64,000 nt of DNA from a virus: positions 1 to 64,000 of the IMG/VR virus record IMGVR_UViG_3300037245_000888, one strand, 5' to 3'. Within the stretch, counting starts at the first letter, position 1. Each line of letters opens with the position of its first letter. The position numbers and the translations under genes are program-made. The notes under the pieces are model-generated. The model saw only the letters and a list, made by a program, of their open reading frames with translations. It was not told where the DNA came from and did not search any database. Below, in pieces: positions 49,201-57,850 of this stretch.

Positions 49201-49741
49201 TCTCAAGGCATATTCTAAAATTAGATATGCTATGGCATTAAAAAAATCATCACTTGAGTCACTTGATATTGAATGGATAAAAATAATTATAAACAATTCA
49301 AAAGAGACAGACTCACAATATTCACAACTTGACACAGATAAAATATTACCTGAAATTATAGACATTATTCAAGATGTTGATATTTCAATAGATAATTGTT
49401 TATTACTTCAGGCTGAATATCTTGGATATATAAATGGCGAGTTGATAGAAAACCCACCATCTAAATATTGTATAATCAATATGGTAAATAAAAGATATAC
49501 ACCATATCTAAGACTACAGAGTTTGACAGGTAAGCAATTTGATGCTAAGATTGATAAAAGAACATTTAACTATAAGTTAGAGCAAGGAGATATACTTGAG
49601 CTAAGAAAGATAGTTAAAAAACCACAATATAAAATGGTTGGTGAGAAAACCAATGGAAAACCTGATTATGTTGAAGATAAAACTAAACCTCTAATTATAT
49701 GGGTTACTGATTATAGGGTTGTTGAAAAGGGAGGAGAATAA
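46253..49741 (+). CDS. dnaE: C-family replicative DNA polymerase (Pol III alpha, DnaE)
   Basis: AAGGAGGAAACAAAT precedes ATG 46253; the longer in-frame reading from a TTG at 46202 lies in the terminator. The 1162-residue protein has an N-terminal PHP domain (HIHTD with His12/His14; GTDTHCS) interrupted by a zinc ribbon at Cys70, 73, 84 and 87. The palm has the catalytic aspartates in CDIDSDW (Asp429, 431, 433) and VKLDILGLDNWE. Fingers and a tandem HhH/OB-like C-terminus follow. It synthesises both strands of phage DNA. It overlaps in function with the adjacent helicase and primase, and no separate beta clamp is visible. Confidence 0.95.
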   Translation: MNNYIDNYIIYHIHTDISNGFTVLDSIDTYLTYINMAKENGMEAMAISEHGSILNWLKKKEYMETEKYVCKHCGEEYKSFVSECKKCKSTDIENTIHKMKYIHAIEAYVTESLDEKVRDNNHIILIAKNWDGVMELNRMSSKSFNREDGHFYFNPRMTYDEIKSTSDNIIITTACLGGILNKGSDEYQSDFIDFLSKNKHRSFLEIQHHNVEDQINYNKKLYQISKDAGVPLIAGTDTHCSTASKLNTRKLAQERKGVRFDNEDGWDLLFKSYEELVSSYDEQNSLPKDVYMQAIENTNVMAGMIEEFEMDRSNKYPKLYNNSMEMIKDKISTGYKDRMKNKVHDKKVYNDRIKYELKTMRDNGSIDYILLEDLVKSTMRSKGIYPAYSRGSCSGSQIAYLTRITDIDAIKYNMSFERFMNPERVSLCDIDSDWAPSERGEIKKFLHNMNDEVELASTVYISEIVTFNRWGINGAIRDVAPMLNYSYKDIDSICSNIESDEPKLRKKHKELFKYVDDLIGVIFSIGTHAAGTIVSPIPLEDNVGTFTSSTNNYPISQLNMKEIDSLNFVKLDILGLDNWEVILKSCKLAGIDTLVPDNMDFSDQEVWDNMLLDPIGMFQFEGDFAHSYLRKVFRKSNIDKMKANMIGIPEELKTIIILGIVNGAIRPAGASYRDALANGDYNDNGHKVLNDFLSPTLGYLIFQEQIIEFLNRFCGFTMGEADTVRRGFAKKTGTEKYIPRITSGFIKIMHDEYGVCKKESEAIIISFLKVIEDASFYLFSKNHADPYSMLGFATAYLRTYHPLEFFTSMLEVNLSNMDKTNQIMKYINKFTNIRVKPAQFGRSTAHYSCSKENNTIYKGIASIKTLGVSVGDAFEKLNSGSYKTFMDALDGIYQYDNVMYIRRYERALKDDLKVLKKQWKEDGFNKDEIKEKNEVEKTIIANKVKDERVMCPTNQLVGDSAIELLIGLSFFKEYGKSQYLINILKAYSKIRYAMALKKSSLESLDIEWIKIIINNSKETDSQYSQLDTDKILPEIIDIIQDVDISIDNCLLLQAEYLGYINGELIENPPSKYCIINMVNKRYTPYLRLQSLTGKQFDAKIDKRTFNYKLEQGDILELRKIVKKPQYKMVGEKTNGKPDYVEDKTKPLIIWVTDYRVVEKGGE

Positions 49742-49742
49742 T

Positions 49743-52196
49743 TTGAGTGAAGAAAAAAATATTGTTGAGTTCAAATGTGAGATTGAAAATTGTGTATTCC
49801 AGAGTGACAACTGGAGTATATATGCAGCAATACCTAAATTTGATTCAGTAGATGTATCTGACAAGGATATATTCTCTGAGTCTGAAGTCAAGGATGATGG
49901 ATTTAAATACAACAAATACAATAATATAACACTAGTTGGTAATTTACCATCATTAGATTTATATCAAGAATATACGATTAAAGCAGATGTTACAAATGAT
50001 CCTAATTATGGATGGCAATATAAAGTTATAACACTGCATAGAGATGTTCCAGCTAGTGATGCTGCGACTAGAGATTTCCTAGCGTCTATACTGACATACG
50101 ATCAATGTAGTGTCGTATTAGAAGTTTATCCCGATGTTGTAAATATGGTAATAGATGGCAATGAAAAAGAAATAGATGTCACTAAACTTCATAATATAGG
50201 TGAATTCAGAAAAGGTAAGATGATAGACAAGATACAGGAAAACTATGTTTATATGGATTTACTTTCAGAATTTAAGGACTTTGATTTATCTTTATCTACA
50301 GTGAAAGCATTATTTACGAAGCATGGGTCATCCGAAAAGGTTAAGCAAGTATTTTATAAAGATCCATACAAATTCTTAATGGACATGGATAGGATAGGAT
50401 TCAAAAGAGCGGATGATAAAATATTGAGAAAGATGCCTGAATTAAAGAGTAGCTATATAAGATGTAAAGCATATTTTGATAAATATATTATGGATATGGA
50501 GGGCAAAGGACATACAATTATATCACTTCCAAAGTTAGAAGAGTCTGTAAGAGAAAATATAATAGATAGCTATGAGTATTTTGATGAAGTTCAAAGCGAT
50601 GAAAGATTCAAAAAGATAAAGAATTTTATCATGAGAAAAGAAACATTTGATAAAGAATTGTATATAGCTCAGACTTTAATCGATATGCAATATGGTAATG
50701 AGCTAAGAGTATGGGATTATGATTTTGTAGACATTAATAAAGACAAAGAATTCCCTGCAACATTAGAACAGATAGCTGCAATGAATGACGCATTAATTAA
50801 TAACGTGAGTATGTTATTTGCAATAGGTGGGTCTGGAAAGTCATTTGCTATGAAAACTCTACTAGATGTATTAGATGAATTAAATAAAACGTCTCTATGG
50901 TTGGCTCCAACAGGTAGGGCAAGCAAGGTTTTATCTGATTATATTGGAAGAGGAGCAAGCACAATACACAGAGGTTTGGCATACAATCCTTCACAGTCTC
51001 CTAAATGGGGATACAATGAAAACAGTAAATTGAATTGTGATATTGTTATTATTGATGAGGGCTCAATGATCGATGTAGATTTAATGTATAGATTATGCTT
51101 AGCAATTGATCCAAGCGTAACTAAATTATTTATAGTTGGAGACGATTATCAAATACCTTCAGTTGGAAAAGGTAATGTTGCATACGATATGCTCAGATCA
51201 ACATTTATAAATGTATCTAGATTAACAAAAGTATTCAGATACAAAGCTGGAGGCATGGCAAAAGTATTAGATGATATGAGACTTGGAAAAGTATTCTTTG
51301 ATAGAAAAACATTGAAAGAAGGCGTAAATACATTTGGAGAAGATAAAGATTATGTATTAATTAAGACTCCACAAGAGAAGTCAAGTGGGACAATATTATC
51401 TATATACAACAAAATGATATTGCAAGGAGTCCCACATACGGATATAATGATAACAATGACAATGAATGTTCATGAACACGGTGCAATAAAAATTAATAAA
51501 ATGATACAAAAATATTTACTCGACAAAACTAAATTGTTGGATAAAAATAGAAACATAAAGTCTAATGGAATGGATTGGTATGTTGGAGATATAGTAATGC
51601 AAACGTCAAACGATTATAAGGCTGAAATATCAGAAAGCTTATTTGAGAGCTCATCACCGTTTGTAGGTGAAGTATTTAATGGATCAGTAGGAAAGATTAT
51701 AGATATTCAAAGAGATAAAGCATTGATAGAGTTTGATGGCGTTAAATTAGTCTACACAAAGAGTAAATTCTATAACCTGCTATTGGGTTATGCCGTCAAT
51801 ATATATAAACTACAGGGTGGTCAGGCTCCATATATTATACTATCTACACCAAAAGCTCATACATTTAATATGAATAAAAATCTAATGTATACAGGTGGAA
51901 GTAGAGCAAAGAAAAGACTGTTCCATATTACTGATATAGATATTATATTATCAGCATTGTCTAAGTCTGCAACATTTGAAAGAGATACACTACTTGGACA
52001 TTTACTAAAGAAAGTATATTTAGATTGGTCTAAAGAAAAAGTGGTTAAACCGTATGTTGAAAAAGAACACAATAATAGAAATCATCAATTTGGATTAGGC
52101 GATAGAAAACCACCAACTATAGGTAAAACATATAAAGACTCAAATACGTTTAGAGGCTTCACAGCTATGGATGGAGACGATGACATACCTTTCTAA
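49743..52196 (+). CDS. RecD2-like SF1B DNA helicase
   Basis: GGGAGGAGAATAAT precedes a TTG start at 49743, one base after the dnaE stop. The N-terminal part (about 1-330) has an OB-like opening (VEFKCEIENCVFQSDNW) and helical repeats. The motor has Walker A GGSGKS (about 361-366), VIIDEGSM as Walker B, GDDYQIPSVGKGN, RLTKVFR and YKLQGGQAPYIIL, the SF1 motifs in RecD2 order. 817 residues is normal for RecD2. It unwinds DNA 5'-3' and would help in fork repair or recombination. Confidence 0.85.
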   Translation: MSEEKNIVEFKCEIENCVFQSDNWSIYAAIPKFDSVDVSDKDIFSESEVKDDGFKYNKYNNITLVGNLPSLDLYQEYTIKADVTNDPNYGWQYKVITLHRDVPASDAATRDFLASILTYDQCSVVLEVYPDVVNMVIDGNEKEIDVTKLHNIGEFRKGKMIDKIQENYVYMDLLSEFKDFDLSLSTVKALFTKHGSSEKVKQVFYKDPYKFLMDMDRIGFKRADDKILRKMPELKSSYIRCKAYFDKYIMDMEGKGHTIISLPKLEESVRENIIDSYEYFDEVQSDERFKKIKNFIMRKETFDKELYIAQTLIDMQYGNELRVWDYDFVDINKDKEFPATLEQIAAMNDALINNVSMLFAIGGSGKSFAMKTLLDVLDELNKTSLWLAPTGRASKVLSDYIGRGASTIHRGLAYNPSQSPKWGYNENSKLNCDIVIIDEGSMIDVDLMYRLCLAIDPSVTKLFIVGDDYQIPSVGKGNVAYDMLRSTFINVSRLTKVFRYKAGGMAKVLDDMRLGKVFFDRKTLKEGVNTFGEDKDYVLIKTPQEKSSGTILSIYNKMILQGVPHTDIMITMTMNVHEHGAIKINKMIQKYLLDKTKLLDKNRNIKSNGMDWYVGDIVMQTSNDYKAEISESLFESSSPFVGEVFNGSVGKIIDIQRDKALIEFDGVKLVYTKSKFYNLLLGYAVNIYKLQGGQAPYIILSTPKAHTFNMNKNLMYTGGSRAKKRLFHITDIDIILSALSKSATFERDTLLGHLLKKVYLDWSKEKVVKPYVEKEHNNRNHQFGLGDRKPPTIGKTYKDSNTFRGFTAMDGDDDIPF

Positions 52197-52219
52197 ACAA
52201 CTAAAAGGAGAAATAAAAT

Positions 52220-55120
52220 ATGAACACGAAAATCACAAATAACATTAAAATATCACAAATCAAAAATACAAAAGTATGTGCATTTAAAGGCTTCATGTCA
52301 ACATTCAACGTGAGAGGTGGGTCTACCCCATTCCTCCACCTCTTATCTCTACATAAGAAATTTATAAGAGAACATGATAATATGACTGTTATAGAAGAAT
52401 TCTTTGATGAAAATGTAGATGATTCGTACTTTCATTCTACTGTGGCCTTAGATATCGAGAAGAACTTATTCACTAAAAATTTAACTAGAATGTACGACTA
52501 TTTCAAGTCTAATAACGCTACTATAATAGATTCTAAAGGTGGCTCATTCGATTACAATCACAATGGACAAACTATAGAAACTAAATATGATATGATTATT
52601 GAATATCCAGATAGAATTGAAGTTGTTAAAATTGCTAACACTATTCCTAAGCTGTCATATAACGCTAAATCAGAGAAAAACTTACCAAGCAACAATCTAG
52701 AATTGTTCTTACTATCTGAGGGTGGTAAGAGTGCCTTTAACAGTGGTGGAACGTTGTTTGATAACATTAGTCTAGGGATTACAGATAAGCCTGTATATGG
52801 GTCTTTTTACCACCTACAGGGTAAGGCTGACAAGGATTCAGATAAGAAAAGTAAAATAGTTAAAAATTGTTATCAGATGTGGTTGAAAGGTGATTTCAAA
52901 GGTATTCAACATGAATTAAATGAGTTACAAGAACTATATTATTATTATCATGAATTAGGTAAGAATGGAAAAGCAAAACCCTTTATGACTAAAATTAATA
53001 AAATTAACTCAATCCTAAAGTTTGATCACAATCATGGTAATCACATTATCTCTGAAGTAAAGTTTGATAAATATAATATTCTATCTGAATTAGATGATAT
53101 ATTATCTGTTGAGTTAAATATGGATAGTGATAAATGTTCAGGAACCCATTGTACTATGTGTCCAAGTAAAGTATTATGTGACGCAAAGAAGTATACTCAT
53201 ATCGACTTAGAAGAGATAGTTGATGAAATTGAGGATGCTGATGATTGGACTAAGCTGCTTGATGATAATTATGAGTTAATAGAGAAGGTTGAGATTAAAC
53301 CAACTAATCAGCAACAAGCAGTGATAGATACCAAAGAAGGATTTATTAGAGTTAACTCAGCATGTGGAACAGGTAAGTCTGAAACTACAGCTCAGAGATT
53401 TAAATCATTAATTCAAGATGGAGTTGAGTCAAATAAAATACTTGGAATCACATTCACAAACAAAGGTGGACAGGAGTTAAGAGATAGAGTTTCAAAGAGA
53501 GCTAACGTTGATAAAAATGATCTTGAGATTTATACATTTAACTCACTAGGCTCTCATATATTAAATAATGAGTTTGAATTATTAGGATTCACAAAAGAAC
53601 CAACTATCGTAGATAATATCACGAAAGTAGAAACTATGTTATCTATATTAAGAAATCCAAAGTACTATAGTATTGATTGGTTAAATATGAAATTACCATT
53701 ACTATCTATGATCAATGCTAAAGGTGCAGTTTATGAATTATTTGCTGCATTCAGCAAGAAGAAAACATTTGATACGTTTGGTGATTACGATAAAGAGCAA
53801 CTGGAAATTATTCAAGAAATGTTCGATGAATATAATAAAGCCGTTTGGAGTAAAGATAAAATTGACTATCAAGACCAAATATTATTAGTTAATGAATTAT
53901 TCGAAAACCATCCACAGCTTATTGAGAAATATGGATTTACACACATTATGACTGATGAGTTTCAAGATACTAATAAAATGCAAGTATACTTGCTTAATCA
54001 ATTATCAACATACACAGAGTTTGTATCAATGATGAATGTAGGTGACGCATCTCAAAGTATATACAGTTTTGCTGGATCCTCACAAGAATATATGTTAAAC
54101 TTCGAAGCATATTTTGGAGAGTTCACAGATTTATCAATGACAACTAATTTCAGATCAACAACGCAAATTTGCGATTTTGCCAATAAATTGGATAGATTAA
54201 ATACTATCAGAATAGATAAAACAATGACATCATTCAAAGGAAATGGAGAAGAAGTAGAATTACTCTCATACGATACCCTAGAAGACGAATATAGGGACGT
54301 AGCGAACCTTATTAAGTTTTCTGATACTAACTATCAAGACACTGCTATACTGGCAAGAACGAAGGCTGAGCTGCTTAAAATGCAACGTGTGTTAAGTGAT
54401 AATAATATACCTAGTATAATTGATGTCACTGAAAGAAATATAGACAATCATACTGTTAGGCTTGCTATTAATTTAGCTCAGTATTTAAACAACCCAAAAG
54501 AGAATCAATATTTGTTAGATCACATTTCATATTTAAATCCAGAAGTGTCCAGTGATGATGAGTTAAATAATCTTATGGATAGTGTTGGTAAAACATTAAC
54601 AGATGTAATTAACAATATTATCACTGAAGAAGAAAGACTAGAAGAAGGTTTGGATGCTAATGAGTCTATTGAATTAACTAGATTAGAATTATATTTAGAT
54701 TTAGTTAGACCATTAAGAGACTCTGATGAAGTATGTGACAAGTTTATTGAAGGTGTATTAAATAGTAGAACATTCATATCAATATCTGATTTATCTTCTT
54801 ATTTAAAGAAACATGTAGATTATAATGATGCTGGACAAGTTGAGAAAGATGAAAGAAAATGGAAAGCTGTTAAACTTACAACTCTTCATTCTAGTAAGGG
54901 ACAAGAATTTAATACTACTTTCGTTCTCCTTGACAAAATGAAATATGATCACAAAATGTCACTAAAGGATTTGGAGGAAGAGAGGAGATTACTCTTTGTT
55001 GGCTGTACTAGGTCAAAGGATAAGTTGTACATCATGTATAACAAGAATATGGATAAGAAACGTGGAGCTGGCAAGTATTGCTTGTTTGCTGATGAAGTTG
55101 CTATGATATTACAAGATTAA
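52220..55120 (+). CDS. Fusion of Fe-S PD-(D/E)XK-like domain with UvrD/PcrA-type helicase
   Basis: AAAGGAGAAATAAAAT precedes the ATG. Residues 1-330 resemble a Cas4/AddB-type nuclease: Cys20 near the N-terminus and Cys306, 311, 314 and 320 (CSGTHCTMCPSKVLC) for an Fe-S cluster. The expected D/E-x-K reads EVVK in a YPDRIEVVKI strand, so catalysis may be lost. Residues from about 370 carry SF1A helicase motifs: ACGTGKSETT, GITFTNKGG, TDEFQDTN, GDASQSIYSF, TTNFRSTTQ, TLHSSKGQEF and VGCTRSKDKL. In AddA the nuclease lies after the helicase; here the order is reversed. Confidence 0.85.
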   Translation: MNTKITNNIKISQIKNTKVCAFKGFMSTFNVRGGSTPFLHLLSLHKKFIREHDNMTVIEEFFDENVDDSYFHSTVALDIEKNLFTKNLTRMYDYFKSNNATIIDSKGGSFDYNHNGQTIETKYDMIIEYPDRIEVVKIANTIPKLSYNAKSEKNLPSNNLELFLLSEGGKSAFNSGGTLFDNISLGITDKPVYGSFYHLQGKADKDSDKKSKIVKNCYQMWLKGDFKGIQHELNELQELYYYYHELGKNGKAKPFMTKINKINSILKFDHNHGNHIISEVKFDKYNILSELDDILSVELNMDSDKCSGTHCTMCPSKVLCDAKKYTHIDLEEIVDEIEDADDWTKLLDDNYELIEKVEIKPTNQQQAVIDTKEGFIRVNSACGTGKSETTAQRFKSLIQDGVESNKILGITFTNKGGQELRDRVSKRANVDKNDLEIYTFNSLGSHILNNEFELLGFTKEPTIVDNITKVETMLSILRNPKYYSIDWLNMKLPLLSMINAKGAVYELFAAFSKKKTFDTFGDYDKEQLEIIQEMFDEYNKAVWSKDKIDYQDQILLVNELFENHPQLIEKYGFTHIMTDEFQDTNKMQVYLLNQLSTYTEFVSMMNVGDASQSIYSFAGSSQEYMLNFEAYFGEFTDLSMTTNFRSTTQICDFANKLDRLNTIRIDKTMTSFKGNGEEVELLSYDTLEDEYRDVANLIKFSDTNYQDTAILARTKAELLKMQRVLSDNNIPSIIDVTERNIDNHTVRLAINLAQYLNNPKENQYLLDHISYLNPEVSSDDELNNLMDSVGKTLTDVINNIITEEERLEEGLDANESIELTRLELYLDLVRPLRDSDEVCDKFIEGVLNSRTFISISDLSSYLKKHVDYNDAGQVEKDERKWKAVKLTTLHSSKGQEFNTTFVLLDKMKYDHKMSLKDLEEERRLLFVGCTRSKDKLYIMYNKNMDKKRGAGKYCLFADEVAMILQD

Positions 55121-55146
55121 CCAAACTAAATAAAATAAATCTAATA

Positions 55147-55181
55147 AAAGCATTGACATTAAGTTGTTGATGCTTTATTAT
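55147..55181 (+). terminator. Terminator hairpin enclosing a promoter -35
   Basis: AAAGCATTGACA and TGTTGATGCTTT form a 12-bp stem (two wobbles) with a TTAAGT loop, followed by ATTATATTA. The left arm contains the -35 TTGACA of the next promoter. Confidence 0.7.
55153..55181 (+). promoter_or_regulatory. Sigma-A-type promoter nested in a hairpin
   Basis: TTGACA (55153-55158), a 17-nt spacer and TATTAT (55176-55181), with ATAGGG starting 8 nt later. It drives the genes from 55228. Confidence 0.8.
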
Positions 55182-55227
55182 ATTACATATAGGGAACAGG
55201 AAAACAATATTGAGGAGGAAATTAATA

Positions 55228-55776
55228 ATGGGAATGTATACAGGAATCAGATTTAAGGGAACAGTAAAAGAAGAGTTTAGAAAAGGGTTTGGTATTATTG
55301 CTATTGAAGGAGATTGGGAATTACATTTAGATGATAACTTAAAAGCATTTGGAGATAATGTAGGTAGAAGTGGTTTTATCCCATGTGGATGCTTATCATA
55401 TATGCCTGATAAATGGGAGAAGGATTATATTAATCCAGAAGGCAATAAGGAGCCTGAATTTAGCTCAGATAAAGACAAACCAATTGAAGAAGTTAAATAT
55501 TACAAACAAGTTGACACAGATGGATTTAAAAGAACATATAATGAAGAAACTGGTTATTGGACTTTCCAATGTTCATTAAAGAATTATGAATCTGAGATTG
55601 AAATATTCTTTAAATTATTACCTTATTTTATTGAGTCGATTGATCACTTAGAATATTTCTATGAAGAAGATACATGGTCACAAAAGTATGAATTAGTGAA
55701 TGGAAAGGTTGTTGAGACAAGTGATAAATTTGTACTGTATGGATATGAAGATGAAAATAGTAAGTGGGGTTATTAA
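55228..55776 (+). CDS. Unknown acidic protein (182 aa)
   Basis: GAGGAGGAAATTAATA precedes ATG 55228; the in-frame TTG at 55210 overlaps the ribosome site. Beta-rich start (GMYTGIRFKGTVKEEF), many Tyr and acidic residues, no membrane segment. It leads the operon containing the alpha-CTD protein and is separated from it by one base. No family recognised. Confidence 0.8.
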   Translation: MGMYTGIRFKGTVKEEFRKGFGIIAIEGDWELHLDDNLKAFGDNVGRSGFIPCGCLSYMPDKWEKDYINPEGNKEPEFSSDKDKPIEEVKYYKQVDTDGFKRTYNEETGYWTFQCSLKNYESEIEIFFKLLPYFIESIDHLEYFYEEDTWSQKYELVNGKVVETSDKFVLYGYEDENSKWGY

Positions 55777-55777
55777 A

Positions 55778-56215
55778 ATGAATTCAAATACAACATTAGA
55801 AGAATTAGATTTATCGGTAAGAGCATATAATTGCTTAAAGAGACACAGAATTAATACACTTGGACAATTAGAGAAATTAACTCATGAAGATTTATTGAAA
55901 GTTAGAAATATGAATATGAAATGTGTTTTTGAAGTTGAGAAGAAATTAGGTAGAGTTGATGAAATAGTTGAACATTCTCCATTAGAATTTAAACCTAATG
56001 AAATAGTATTCGATAGAAAAAGAGGCTGGTACGGTATTTACTTAAGTAAAGTAGATTCAGAATGCTCAGAGGTTCAATTTGAAGATGGATTAACTATCGT
56101 CCGAACTAAATGGCTAACACATGTTAATCAAGTTGCAGTGTTAAAAATTATTAGAGAATATAATGAATTACAGCAAAGAGGTGTGATTGACTTAGGAAAT
56201 GAATTTGAATATTAA
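55778..56215 (+). CDS. RNA polymerase alpha C-terminal-domain homologue (145 aa)
   Basis: ATG 55778 begins one base after the previous stop. A longer in-frame reading from 55700 overlaps the upstream gene and is rejected. Residues 6-58 match the bacterial RpoA C-terminal domain: LEELDLSVRAYNCLKRH, then INTLGQL and LLKVRNM. Of the DNA-contacting residues of E. coli alpha (Arg265, Asn268, Cys269, Gly296, Lys298, Ser299), the equivalents Arg15, Asn18, Cys19 and Lys48 are kept, while Gly becomes Asn46 and Ser becomes Cys49. An unrelated C-terminal domain (65-145) follows. It could compete with host alpha-CTD or redirect polymerase to phage promoters. Confidence 0.85.
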   Translation: MNSNTTLEELDLSVRAYNCLKRHRINTLGQLEKLTHEDLLKVRNMNMKCVFEVEKKLGRVDEIVEHSPLEFKPNEIVFDRKRGWYGIYLSKVDSECSEVQFEDGLTIVRTKWLTHVNQVAVLKIIREYNELQQRGVIDLGNEFEY

Positions 56216-56226
56216 GGAGAAATAAG

Positions 56227-56388
56227 ATGAAATACGAAATTACCTATAAATACACAAGCACAAGGATTTCTACAGTGGAGGCTGATAACGAGGAAGAGGC
56301 AATTAAAAAGTTTAACGATGGGCATATCTTAGAGGACTCAGAAGAAGATTGTGAAGATAGTGTTTTTCAAGATATTAAGAAAATATAA
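56227..56388 (+). CDS. Acidic mini-protein (53 aa)
   Basis: ATG 56227 lies behind AAGGAGAAATAAG. Strand-rich start (YEITYKYTSTRISTVEA) and acidic helical end. It looks like a small ferredoxin-like alpha/beta unit. No family recognised. Confidence 0.65.
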   Translation: MKYEITYKYTSTRISTVEADNEEEAIKKFNDGHILEDSEEDCEDSVFQDIKKI

Positions 56389-56400
56389 GGAGGATCACAA

Positions 56401-56601
56401 GTGAAAACTAAAAAGCAAATTAGAAAACAGATTAGAGAATTAAAATTAGATCAGAAAAACTTAGGATTAAAAACTGATCGTCGGCTTTGGGGAAGTAAAA
56501 TGAAACAAATTACTGAGTTATCTCCCAGAGATATGGATAAATTTAGCTCTATACAACTTGAGATTGATGTGTTAAGATGGGTAATGAGGGAGGAGAAATA
56601 G
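56401..56601 (+). CDS. Basic helical protein (66 aa)
   Basis: GTG start behind AAGGAGGATCACAA. Lys/Arg-rich helix (KKQIRKQIRELKLDQKN). Its 3' end carries the next ribosome site. Unknown role. Confidence 0.7.
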   Translation: MKTKKQIRKQIRELKLDQKNLGLKTDRRLWGSKMKQITELSPRDMDKFSSIQLEIDVLRWVMREEK

Positions 56602-56763
56602 ATGAAAAAAGAAGACTTTAAAGAGATGTTAAAAGAATGCTTAAAGGAGTTAATAGAAGATGGCACCTTGGCATTTTATAAAGGTGACTATACTGGTGAG
56701 TCAAAAATATATTTAAATGACGAACCTATTGGAAGTATTGATGTGTTACTAAGACGAACATAA
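56602..56763 (+). CDS. Mini-protein (53 aa)
   Basis: ATG 56602 follows GGGAGGAGAAATAG directly after the previous stop. Helical acidic half (FKEMLKECLKELIEDG) and strand-rich half. No family recognised. Confidence 0.65.
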   Translation: MKKEDFKEMLKECLKELIEDGTLAFYKGDYTGESKIYLNDEPIGSIDVLLRRT

Positions 56764-56781
56764 GACAATAAGGAGGCTCAA

Positions 56782-56970
56782 ATGATTAAAAAGTTTGTCG
56801 TAAGATTCTTAGAATCAATGGTGGACAAATGTAATTCTGAGATGGAAATTTTAGAAATGGAAGGAAGATCTAACAGTATAAAATACTCTAATGAATGGTT
56901 GGATGAGATGCATAATCTTGAAACAAAGAAGAAACAATCGTTGCAACATGTTATTAGACTATTAAAATAA
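56782..56970 (+). CDS. Helical small protein (62 aa)
   Basis: AAGGAGGCTCAA precedes the ATG. Predicted helical throughout, charged, possibly coiled coil. No family recognised. Confidence 0.7.
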   Translation: MIKKFVVRFLESMVDKCNSEMEILEMEGRSNSIKYSNEWLDEMHNLETKKKQSLQHVIRLLK

Positions 56971-56981
56971 AGGAGGCTTAA

Positions 56982-57572
56982 ATGGCACATGGTAACAATA
57001 GGGTTGATATAGATGGATATACTTTTCTATCACCCTCTGAAGGACGATTTTATTTAAAAGTTAAAAGAGCAAAAGAAAATGGTGTCATATTAGATTTTGA
57101 AATCGCACCAAAGTATGAGCTACAACCAAAGTTTACAGATTGGAGAGGTAAGAAAATTGATTCAATTGATCATTATCCAGATTTCTTTATTACTCGATTA
57201 GATGGAAGTCAATATATTATTGATACTAAAGGTGGATCATTTCATGAAAAAGATGCTGTTCTAAAACGTAAAATGTGGTTATATAAGAATCAAGGTATCC
57301 CATATTATTATGCTTCAGAAATACCAAAGTTTCTTGGAAAAGTGTGGTGTGAAACAAGCACTGGAAATAACTTTGAAAAGAAGCTCAAAGATTTATATTA
57401 TAAAATATTACATCCAGATATTAAAAGAGCAACAGCTACATCTCCACAAATAAGAAAATCAGAAATTGATGAATACTTTGATTGGGAATGTCTAGATGGA
57501 CTGTTTAACAGGATGATTAAGAAGTACACTAAAAAAGAACGTGAGAAAATGGCTAAGGAAAAGGAGAAATAA
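56982..57572 (+). CDS. DUF1064-like PD-(D/E)XK nuclease (196 aa)
   Basis: AAGGAGGCTTAA precedes the ATG. SPSEGRFYLKV supplies the family Glu near residue 20, HYPDFFIT the metal-binding Asp near residue 68, and QYIIDTKGG the D-x-K near residue 82. This is the order of phage DUF1064-type nucleases, which are thought to cut branched or specific DNA. A basic helical C-terminus (KKYTKKEREKMAKEKEK) follows. The family call is from motif spacing. Confidence 0.75.
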   Translation: MAHGNNRVDIDGYTFLSPSEGRFYLKVKRAKENGVILDFEIAPKYELQPKFTDWRGKKIDSIDHYPDFFITRLDGSQYIIDTKGGSFHEKDAVLKRKMWLYKNQGIPYYYASEIPKFLGKVWCETSTGNNFEKKLKDLYYKILHPDIKRATATSPQIRKSEIDEYFDWECLDGLFNRMIKKYTKKEREKMAKEKEK

Positions 57573-57574
57573 TA

Positions 57575-57850
57575 ATGAAAGATAATTTAAGTAAAGCAAT
57601 ATTTTTAAAGCATGAAACTGATGAAACTGGATATCCTATAATCGGATATGAATATGTAAAACAATTCCACGATAATGCAAAACAAGCATTCCCAGACAAT
57701 GTAATATTTTCATATTTTGGATTTGATATTCATGTCTTGGAAGGAACAGATTTAATTAAAGTTGAAAGTTTAGAAGAGATCAAAGATATATTAAATCAGA
57801 AATTAGAAGATATTAAAGTTAATAGTTTAAAGGTTGAAGTATCTGAATAA
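57575..57850 (+). CDS. Unknown protein (91 aa)
   Basis: AAGGAGAAATAAT precedes the ATG two bases after the nuclease stop. Alpha/beta, with an FHDNAKQAFPDNVIFSYFG middle. Function unknown. Confidence 0.75.
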   Translation: MKDNLSKAIFLKHETDETGYPIIGYEYVKQFHDNAKQAFPDNVIFSYFGFDIHVLEGTDLIKVESLEEIKDILNQKLEDIKVNSLKVEVSE

